Notes under the pieces: model-generated
The model's database searches: none
Seen by the model: the letters and a program-made list of their open reading frames with translations, nothing else
What the model was told of the DNA's origin: nothing
From: Cetobacterium sp. UBA6069
Lineage (GTDB): Bacteria > Fusobacteriota > Fusobacteriia > Fusobacteriales > Fusobacteriaceae
Length of the DNA stretch: 5,453 nucleotides
Assembly: GCA_002428805.1 (NCBI GenBank)
Contig: DIXX01000039.1
Coordinates: forward strand, 7,541-12,993
Reading direction: 5' to 3'
Part shown: one piece after another, positions 1-5,453 of the stretch
Numbering within the stretch: position 1 is the stretch's first letter
Layout: each line of letters opens with the position of its first letter
Program-made: the position numbers and the translations under genes

Positions 1-2529
1 TATGGAAACCAAATTGGACTTACAACAACATTCGTAAAAGAGATTTATCACAATGGATATAAAGCTAAAAGAATGGAAGTTGGAGCTGTAGTTGGAGCTG
101 TAAAAAAAGAGTATGTAAGAAGAGAGAGCCCAGTACCAGGAGATATAGTTATTTTACTTGGAGGAAAAACAGGTAGAGATGGAGTTGGAGGAGCGACAGG
201 ATCATCAAAAGAACATAATGAAACATCATTAACTAAATGTTCATCTGAGGTTCAAAAAGGAAATGCTCCTGTAGAAAGAAGAATCCAAAGGCTATTTAGA
301 AATCCAGAAGTTACAAAAATGATAAAAAAATCAAATGATTTCGGAGCGGGTGGAGTTAGTGTTGCTATAGGAGAGATTGCAAGAGGTGTAGAGATCAATC
401 TAGATACAGTACCAGTTAAATATTTAGGATTAAATGGAACTGAGTTAGCAATATCAGAATCTCAAGAAAGAATGGCAGTTGTAGTAGAAGCAAAAGATGC
501 CCAAAGATTCCAAGAGTTAGTTAAAGCTGAAAACCTAGAATCAGCATTAGTAGCAGTAGTGACAGAAGAGGAAAGATTAGTAGTTAAATATAAAAATGAA
601 ACACTTGTAGATTTATCTAGAGAGTTTTTAGATACAAATGGTGTAAGACAAAGTCAAGATGTAAAAGTAGTTTTATCTTCTAAAGAAAATCCATTCTTAT
701 CTGAGAAAGTTACAGATATAAAAGATAAAGTTGCAAAAGTGTTAGATGATATGAATGTATCTTCTCAAAGGGGTATGGTTGAGATGTTTGATGCTTCAAT
801 AGGAAGAAGCACAGTTTTAATGCCTTATGGAGGAAAGTACCAATTGACAGAGTCAGAAGGAAGCGTTCAAAAACTTCCAACAGAAGGAGTTACAAATACT
901 TGTTCTATAATGACTTATGGATATAATCCACTAGTATCAGAGTACTCACCATACTTAGGAGCTCAGTATGCTGTGATAGAGTCACTAGCAAGAATAGTTG
1001 CGATGGGAGGAAGCTATAAAAAAGTGAGACTTTCATTCCAAGAGTACTTTGAAAGATTAGGTAAAGATTCTACTAGATGGGGAAAACCATTCTCAGCTTT
1101 ATTAGGTGGAATTGAAGCTCAATTAGAATTTGAAACTCCAGCTATTGGAGGAAAAGACAGTATGAGTGGAACATTTAAAGATTTAGATGTACCTCCAACG
1201 CTAATATCATTTGCAGTAACAACTGAGGATGTAAAAAATATAATCTCTTCGGAATTCAAAAAATCAGGAAATGAGATTTACTTAATAAAAAGTGAAAGAT
1301 TAGCTGGAGAGGTTCCAAACTTCGCTAAGATAAAAGAAAACTTTGATTTACTTGAAACTGCCATAAAAGCCGGAAAAATTGTAGCAGCGTCAACAATAAA
1401 ATTTGCTGGAATAGCGGAAGCAGTTATCAAGATGAGTTTTGGAAATAAAGTCGGAGCAAAAATTGAAACAGCAGAAGATTTATTCGGATTAATGCCTGGG
1501 GATATAATTGTTGAATCTAATGAGAAATTAGAATTTGGAATTTGTATAGGAAATACGATAGAAGAGAGATCTGTAGAGCTAGCAGGAGAAAAGTTCTGTA
1601 TAGATAGTTTAATATCAGCTTGGGAAAAGAGATATGAAAAAATATATCCATATAATGCAGAAAATTCTGGTGATGTAATGGAGAAAGAGTTTAAAACTGA
1701 AAGTAGTTTTAAAGCTAAAAAGTTATATGATAAACCAAAAGTTTTAGTAACAGTTTTCCCAGGAACAAATTGTGAATATGATACAAAGAAAGCTTTTGAA
1801 AGAGCTGGAGCAGAGGTAGAGATATACGTATTTAACAACTTAGGGGTTAATGAAATAAAAGAGAGTATAGAAACACTTTCTGAAAAAATGAAATCAGCCC
1901 AAATCTTCATGATACCGGGTGGATTTAGTGCTGGAGATGAGCCAGATGGTTCTGGAAAGTTTATTGCAAATATACTTCAAAATCCTAAGATAAAAGAAAG
2001 TATGAAACAGTTTTTAGATAATGATGGATTGGTATTAGGTATTTGTAATGGATTCCAAGCTTTAATAAAATCAGGTTTATTACCTTATGGAGATGTTGAT
2101 AGTGTAAATCCAAATTCACCAACATTATTTAGAAATAATATTAATAGACATATATCAAGAGTTGTAAGTACAAAAATAGTTTCAAATAATTCACCTTGGA
2201 TGAGTTCGTTCACAGTAGGAGAGACTCACAATATACCTGTATCGCATGGAGAGGGGAAATTTGTAGTTACGAAAGAGTTCGCAGAAGAGTTATTTAACAA
2301 TGGGCAAGTGATCACTCAGTATTGTGATGAAGATGGAAATGTAACAATGGATAAAGAGTATAACTTGAATGGTTCTACATATGCAATAGAGGGAATTGTT
2401 TCTAAATGTGGAAGAATTTTAGGGAAAATGGGACATTCAGAGAGATATGAAGATGGATTATTAAAAAATATAGCGGGAAATAAAATGCAGGATTTATTTA
2501 GCAACGGAGTTAACTATTTTAAAAAATAA
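1..2529 (+). CDS. purL: Phosphoribosylformylglycinamidine (FGAM) synthase, large fused form, 5'-truncated by window edge
   Basis: PurL makes FGAM from FGAR, ATP and glutamine in the cytoplasm. The frame is open from base 1, giving 842 residues. Large single-chain PurLs of the clostridial/fusobacterial type are about 1,240 residues, so roughly 400 N-terminal residues lie upstream. The ATG at 73 is internal, because conserved sequence (YGNQIGL) precedes it. Domains by window codon: end of the first PurM-like N domain and its C domain with GGKTGRDGVGGATGSS and FGAGGVSVAIGE (about 1-220); second PurM-like half with GGKDSMSG at 383-390 (about 240-550); class I glutaminase from about 578. The glutaminase shows PGGFSAGDEPDG, nucleophile Cys682 in GICNGFQ, and His812/Glu814 in GHSER, matching the E. 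coli Cys-His-Glu triad. It therefore looks intact and needs no separate PurQ. Identification is very secure; the exact clade is from memory of the family. Confidence 0.97.
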   Translation, partial: YGNQIGLTTTFVKEIYHNGYKAKRMEVGAVVGAVKKEYVRRESPVPGDIVILLGGKTGRDGVGGATGSSKEHNETSLTKCSSEVQKGNAPVERRIQRLFRNPEVTKMIKKSNDFGAGGVSVAIGEIARGVEINLDTVPVKYLGLNGTELAISESQERMAVVVEAKDAQRFQELVKAENLESALVAVVTEEERLVVKYKNETLVDLSREFLDTNGVRQSQDVKVVLSSKENPFLSEKVTDIKDKVAKVLDDMNVSSQRGMVEMFDASIGRSTVLMPYGGKYQLTESEGSVQKLPTEGVTNTCSIMTYGYNPLVSEYSPYLGAQYAVIESLARIVAMGGSYKKVRLSFQEYFERLGKDSTRWGKPFSALLGGIEAQLEFETPAIGGKDSMSGTFKDLDVPPTLISFAVTTEDVKNIISSEFKKSGNEIYLIKSERLAGEVPNFAKIKENFDLLETAIKAGKIVAASTIKFAGIAEAVIKMSFGNKVGAKIETAEDLFGLMPGDIIVESNEKLEFGICIGNTIEERSVELAGEKFCIDSLISAWEKRYEKIYPYNAENSGDVMEKEFKTESSFKAKKLYDKPKVLVTVFPGTNCEYDTKKAFERAGAEVEIYVFNNLGVNEIKESIETLSEKMKSAQIFMIPGGFSAGDEPDGSGKFIANILQNPKIKESMKQFLDNDGLVLGICNGFQALIKSGLLPYGDVDSVNPNSPTLFRNNINRHISRVVSTKIVSNNSPWMSSFTVGETHNIPVSHGEGKFVVTKEFAEELFNNGQVITQYCDEDGNVTMDKEYNLNGSTYAIEGIVSKCGRILGKMGHSERYEDGLLKNIAGNKMQDLFSNGVNYFKK

Positions 2530-2570
2530 AAAATTAAAAAAATAAATATTTAAAGTGGGAGAGTGACCAG
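2530..2570 (+). other. purL-purC intergenic spacer
   Basis: This 41-bp spacer is the longest non-coding stretch in the window. It is almost pure A/T up to 2554 and ends in the purC ribosome binding site. It contains a 10-bp A/T palindrome at 2543-2552 but no GC stem with a U-run, so it is not a terminator. I see no riboswitch or regulator site in it. Confidence 0.7.
2557..2563 (+). promoter_or_regulatory. Ribosome binding site of purC
   Basis: GGGAGAG lies 7 nt upstream of the ATG at 2571. It is the only G-rich stretch in the 41-bp AT-rich gap after purL, and it supports the purC start. The gap shows no GC-rich hairpin and no convincing promoter, so purC is probably read from the purL transcript. 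Confidence 0.8.
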
Positions 2571-3293
2571 ATGTTATTAGTAGAAGCAAATAAGTTATAT
2601 GAAGGAAAAGCAAAAAAAGTTTATAGAACAGAAAATCCTAACGAAGTTATTATTTATTATAAGGACGATGCAACAGCTTTTAATAATTTAAAGAAAGGTC
2701 AAATACACAATAAAGGGATATTAAACAGTCAAATAACAACAATAATATATGACTATTTAAAAAAGAATGGAGTAGAAACTCATTTAATAGAAAACTTATC
2801 AGAAAGAGCTCAACTTTGTAAAAAGGTAGATATAGTACCTTTAGAAGTAATTGTAAGAAATACACTAGCTGGATCAACAGCAAAACTGTTTAAAATGGAA
2901 GAGGGGTTAGTTTTAGATTCTCCAATATTTGAGATTTGTTACAAAAAAGATGAGTTAGGGGATCCGATGATAAATGATTATCATGCTATGGCTCTTGGAC
3001 TTGCAACAAAGCCTGAGTTAGAGTCAATCTATTCTCAAACTAAAAAAATAAACGAACTTTTAAAAGATTTATTCAGTAAAATTGGAATTGAATTGGTTGA
3101 TTTTAAAATTGAATTTGGAAGAGATTCTGAAGGAAATGTAATTTTAGCTGATGAAATTTCTCCAGATTGTTGCAGACTTTGGGATAAAGAAACTAGAAAA
3201 AAATTGGATAAGGATAGATTTAGAAGAGATTTAGGAGATGTAGAAGAGGCTTATCAAGAGGTTTTAGCAAGATTAAATAAAATAGTGGGGTAA
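2571..3293 (+). CDS. purC: Phosphoribosylaminoimidazole-succinocarboxamide (SAICAR) synthase
   Basis: PurC ligates aspartate to CAIR using ATP, forming SAICAR in the cytoplasm. The 240-residue product is the usual length for bacterial single-domain PurC (B. subtilis is close to 240). The N-terminus carries the nucleotide-binding YEGKAKKVY (10-18) followed by KDDATAFN. Both family signatures are present: [14 protein letters not shown] at 89-102 and LVDFKIEFG at 175-183. These are followed by LADEISPD (192-199) and CRLWDKET, which are typical of the active site region. The ATG at 2571 is chosen because it has a good Shine-Dalgarno 7 nt upstream and begins just before the conserved YEGK. It follows purL by 41 bp and precedes purF by 2 bp, so it sits inside the operon. 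All key motifs are intact and nothing about the protein is unusual. Confidence 0.98.
   Translation: MLLVEANKLYEGKAKKVYRTENPNEVIIYYKDDATAFNNLKKGQIHNKGILNSQITTIIYDYLKKNGVETHLIENLSERAQLCKKVDIVPLEVIVRNTLAGSTAKLFKMEEGLVLDSPIFEICYKKDELGDPMINDYHAMALGLATKPELESIYSQTKKINELLKDLFSKIGIELVDFKIEFGRDSEGNVILADEISPDCCRLWDKETRKKLDKDRFRRDLGDVEEAYQEVLARLNKIVG
3285..3290 (+). promoter_or_regulatory. Short ribosome binding site of purF inside the purC 3' end
   Basis: GTGGGG ends 5 nt before the purF ATG at 3296 and is made of the last codons of purC (Val-Gly). Only the G-run can pair with the anti-Shine-Dalgarno, so the site is weaker than those of purC and purM. With only 2 nt between the purC stop and the purF start, translational coupling is likely (inference). 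Confidence 0.55.
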
Positions 3294-3295
3294 AA

Positions 3296-3343
3296 ATGAT
3301 AAAAGAGATCGAGTATTTTTTAAGTGGGAAAATAAATGAAGAA
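3296..3343 (+). other. Predicted PurF propeptide (residues 1-16)
   Basis: Codons 1-16 precede Cys17 in the NEEC-GVFG motif. Ntn amidotransferases need a free N-terminal Cys, so these residues should be cleaved after Glu16, as is known for B. subtilis PurF. No ATG directly precedes the Cys codon, so the E. coli-style route (removal of Met only) is not available. Cleavage here is inferred from the family. Confidence 0.8.
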
Positions 3344-4693
3344 TGTGGAGTATTTGGAGTATTTAATGTAGAGGATGCAGCACAGTTAACATACTACGGA
3401 TTACACTCTTTACAACATAGAGGTCAGGAGGGAGCTGGAATAGCTTCCTCTGATGGAGAAAATATAATTAGAGAAAAAGGTGAAGGATTAGTAACTGAAG
3501 TTTTTAACAGTGAAAGAATAGCTAAATTACCTGGTGATATGTCTATAGGTCATGTTAGATATGCAACTACTGGAGGAGGGGGAATAGAAAATGTTCAACC
3601 GATACTTGTTCGTTCTCATACTGGAGATTTTGTTATTGCACATAACGGAAATATAGTTAATGCTAAAGAGTTAAAAATGCAGTTAGAAGCTATGGGAAGT
3701 ATATTCCATACAACTTCAGACAGTGAAATAATTGGTCATCTGATTCAAAGAGAAGTGGGGGATTTCCACGAGAAAATACTAAAAGCTTTACCTAAGTTAG
3801 AGGGAGCATTCTCATTCCTTATAATGAATAATGAAAATTTATATGTAATAAGAGATAAAAATGGATTTAGACCATTATCTATGGGGAAATTAGAAGGTGG
3901 ATACGTTTTTAGTTCTGAAAGCTCGGCGTTTGAAATTGTCGGAGCTGAATATATAAGAGGATTAAATCCAGGGGAAGTTCTAAAAGTATCAAGAGATTCA
4001 ATAGAATCTTCTCAATACACTGATTGTACACAAGATAAGATGTGTTCGATGGAATATATATATTTTTCAAGACCAGATAGTAGTATCAATGGATTAAACG
4101 TTCATACAAGCAGAAGAAGTTGTGGTAATATTTTAGCTAAAGAGAGTCCAATAGAAGCGGATATCGTTATAGGAGTTCCTGACTCATCACTTTCTTCAGC
4201 TATGGGATATTCAGATTACTCAGGTATTCCTTATGAGATGGGGCTTGTAAAAAATAGATACGTAGGTAGAACGTTTATAAAACCGAATCAGCATCAAAGA
4301 GAGCGTGGAGTTAAGATGAAACTTTCGGCTATGGAAGCTGTAGTAAAAGGGAAGAGAGTTGTTTTAGTAGATGATTCTATTGTTAGAGGAACGACATCAA
4401 GACATATAATTAAACTATTAAAAGAAGCTGGTGCGAAAGAGGTTCATATGAGAATAGCTTCATCACCAATTATAAGTCCGTGCTTCTATGGAGTAGACAC
4501 ATCGACGTATAATGAACTTATAAGTACAAGAATGTCACCAAAAGAGTTAGGAGAATATATTGGAGCAGATTCACTAGCATTTTTATCACACGAAGGGATG
4601 TTAGAAGGATTAGGGAAAAATATATGTATGGCATGTTTCACAGGGAAGTATCCAACAAGTATGTTTAGTTTATTAGAAAATTTGAAGAAATAG
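3296..4693 (+). CDS. purF: Glutamine PRPP amidotransferase, propeptide-bearing Fe-S type
   Basis: PurF catalyses the committed step, making 5-phosphoribosylamine from PRPP and glutamine. The protein has 465 residues. An N-terminal Ntn-hydrolase glutaminase domain (about 17-250) shows [19 protein letters not shown] (85-93), HNGN (116-119) and TSDSE (140-144). The C-terminal phosphoribosyltransferase domain carries the PRPP loop [13 protein letters not shown] at 355-367. The catalytic Cys is residue 17, so a 16-residue propeptide must be removed to expose it; B. subtilis PurF has an 11-residue propeptide ending in the same NEE. Cys250 (CSMEYIYF), Cys396 (PCFYG), Cys444 and Cys447 ([10 protein letters not shown]) align with the four [4Fe-4S] ligands of the B. 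subtilis enzyme, unlike the cluster-free E. coli type. In that family, AMP and GMP inhibit the enzyme and the cluster makes it oxygen-sensitive. Gaps are 2 bp from purC and 11 bp to purM. Confidence 0.98.
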   Translation: MIKEIEYFLSGKINEECGVFGVFNVEDAAQLTYYGLHSLQHRGQEGAGIASSDGENIIREKGEGLVTEVFNSERIAKLPGDMSIGHVRYATTGGGGIENVQPILVRSHTGDFVIAHNGNIVNAKELKMQLEAMGSIFHTTSDSEIIGHLIQREVGDFHEKILKALPKLEGAFSFLIMNNENLYVIRDKNGFRPLSMGKLEGGYVFSSESSAFEIVGAEYIRGLNPGEVLKVSRDSIESSQYTDCTQDKMCSMEYIYFSRPDSSINGLNVHTSRRSCGNILAKESPIEADIVIGVPDSSLSSAMGYSDYSGIPYEMGLVKNRYVGRTFIKPNQHQRERGVKMKLSAMEAVVKGKRVVLVDDSIVRGTTSRHIIKLLKEAGAKEVHMRIASSPIISPCFYGVDTSTYNELISTRMSPKELGEYIGADSLAFLSHEGMLEGLGKNICMACFTGKYPTSMFSLLENLKK

Positions 4694-4699
4694 GGGAGA
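4692..4699 (+). promoter_or_regulatory. Ribosome binding site of purM, deciding a TTG start
   Basis: AGGGGAGA overlaps the purF stop codon (TAG, 4691-4693). It sits 5 nt before TTG 4705, a normal spacing. The nearest in-frame ATG, at 4720, would leave 20 nt, which is too far. This supports TTG as the purM start. Confidence 0.8.
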
Positions 4700-4704
4700 T
4701 AAAA

Positions 4705-5453
4705 TTGAGTAATAAATATATGGAAGCTGGAGTAAGCTTAGAAGCAGGATATGAATCAGTAAGAAGAATAAAGAGTCATGTTGAAAGAACAAAAGTAAGA
4801 GGAGCGATAAATAGTTTAGGTGCTTTTGGAGGAATGTTTGACTTATCTGAGTTAGGAATGAAAGAGCCAGTTTTAGTTAGTGGAACAGATGGTGTTGGAA
4901 CAAAATTAATGTTAGCTTTTGAAATGGATAAGCATGACACAATAGGACAAGATGTTGTAGCTATGTGTGTAAATGATGTTTTAGTTCAAGGGGCTATGCC
5001 ATTATACTTCTTAGATTATATAGCGGTTGGAAAAAATTACCCAGAGCAGATTGAAAGTATCGTTAAAGGTGTAGCTGATGGTTGTGTTGCAGCTGAATGT
5101 GCTTTGATAGGTGGAGAAACAGCAGAGATGCCAGGGATGTATAGCGAAGGACATTATGATATAGCTGGATTTACTGTTGGAGCTGTAGAAAAAAAAGAGT
5201 TAATAACAGGAGAGGGAATAGAAGAGGGAGATTTAATTGTAGGAATATCTTCTAGTGGAGTTCACTCAAATGGTTTCTCTTTAGTTAGAAAGATAATCAA
5301 AGATGCTAACTTAGATTTAAAAACAACTTATGAAGGTTTTGAAAAATCTTTAGGAGAAGAGCTACTTACTCCAACAAGAATATATGTTAAAACAGTAAAA
5401 GAGGTTTTAAAATCAGTTGCTATAAAAGGAATGTGTCATATTACTGGTGGAGG
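4705..5453 (+). CDS. purM: Phosphoribosylformylglycinamidine cyclo-ligase (AIR synthase), 3'-truncated by window edge
   Basis: PurM closes the imidazole ring, turning FGAM (the PurL product) into AIR with ATP. 249 full codons plus two bases are visible. Bacterial PurM is about 340-350 residues, so the last 90-100 or so are beyond the right edge. The start is taken as TTG 4705, giving [17 protein letters not shown], which aligns with the B. subtilis N-terminus; ATG 4720 (residue 6) is the alternative. Conserved blocks: GGMFDLSEL (42-50), the nucleotide-binding [10 protein letters not shown] (59-68), [13 protein letters not shown] (81-93), GGETAEMPG (136-144), DIAGFTVG, and [11 protein letters not shown] (182-192). 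The window ends in HITGG, the start of the conserved GGG motif of the C domain. It follows purF by 11 bp, and its Shine-Dalgarno overlaps the purF stop. No frameshift or missing motif is seen in the visible part. Confidence 0.97.
   Translation, partial: MSNKYMEAGVSLEAGYESVRRIKSHVERTKVRGAINSLGAFGGMFDLSELGMKEPVLVSGTDGVGTKLMLAFEMDKHDTIGQDVVAMCVNDVLVQGAMPLYFLDYIAVGKNYPEQIESIVKGVADGCVAAECALIGGETAEMPGMYSEGHYDIAGFTVGAVEKKELITGEGIEEGDLIVGISSSGVHSNGFSLVRKIIKDANLDLKTTYEGFEKSLGEELLTPTRIYVKTVKEVLKSVAIKGMCHITGG

Noticed and set aside
73..75. ATG as a possible start of a shorter PurL
   Set aside because: The frame is open to base 1 and the 24 upstream codons encode conserved PurL sequence, so this is an internal Met.
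844..849. TTGACA resembling a -35 box within purL
   Set aside because: There is no good TATAAT-like -10 at 16-18 bp downstream, and the site lies in conserved coding sequence far from any gene start.
1278..1910. A 210-codon open frame on the minus strand inside purL
   Set aside because: It is antisense to strongly conserved PurL sequence. Its product is rich in Ser, Phe and Ile as expected from reverse-reading AT-rich coding DNA, and it matches no family I recognise.
2316..2504. A 62-codon minus-strand open frame within the purL 3' end
   Set aside because: It overlaps the conserved glutaminase end of PurL (including the GHSER motif) and shows no recognisable protein features; it is a chance antisense frame.
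2543..2552. Perfect palindrome TAAATATTTA between purL and purC
   Set aside because: It is all A/T, only 10 bp, and in a very AT-rich spacer, so chance is sufficient. It has no GC stem for a terminator and does not resemble a known purine regulator site.
2680..2883. A 67-codon Leu/Phe-rich minus-strand frame inside purC that could pass for a small membrane protein
   Set aside because: The hydrophobicity comes from antisense reading of Lys/Glu/Asn-rich codons. The plus strand is clearly purC.

Overview
The window lies entirely inside a de novo purine biosynthesis operon on the + strand. It holds the 3' two thirds of purL, complete purC and purF, and the 5' part of purM. The DNA is AT-rich, Arg is nearly always AGA, Ile is often ATA, and each internal gene is preceded by a G-rich Shine-Dalgarno sequence. 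Together with the protein types this suggests a low-GC anaerobe, either Fusobacteriota (Fusobacterium/Cetobacterium-like, my preferred guess) or Clostridia. That assignment is an inference and was not tested by any search.

Layout: 1-2529 is the fused, large-type FGAM synthase PurL, cut by the left edge and missing roughly 400 N-terminal residues. A 41-bp AT-rich gap carrying the purC ribosome binding site follows. 2571-3293 is PurC (SAICAR synthase). After a 2-bp gap, 3296-4693 is PurF (PRPP amidotransferase, Bacillus type with a propeptide and Fe-S cysteines). After an 11-bp gap, 4705 to the right edge is PurM (AIR synthase), starting at TTG and missing roughly the last 90-100 residues. There is no non-coding stretch longer than 41 bp.

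The genes act together in making IMP. PurF commits PRPP to phosphoribosylamine, PurL converts FGAR to FGAM with glutamine-derived ammonia, PurM closes the imidazole ring to give AIR, and PurC adds aspartate to CAIR. The other steps (PurD, PurN, PurE, PurB, PurH) are not visible and may be encoded outside the window. The operon promoter and any purine-sensing regulator site or riboswitch would lie upstream of the left edge.

I found no mobile element, RNA gene, CRISPR array, internal terminator or undescribed system. This looks like ordinary core metabolism. The points worth a second look are minor: the TTG start of purM, the maturation and cofactor signature of PurF, the pairing of a fused PurL with a Bacillus-like PurF, and the very tight purC-purF junction.
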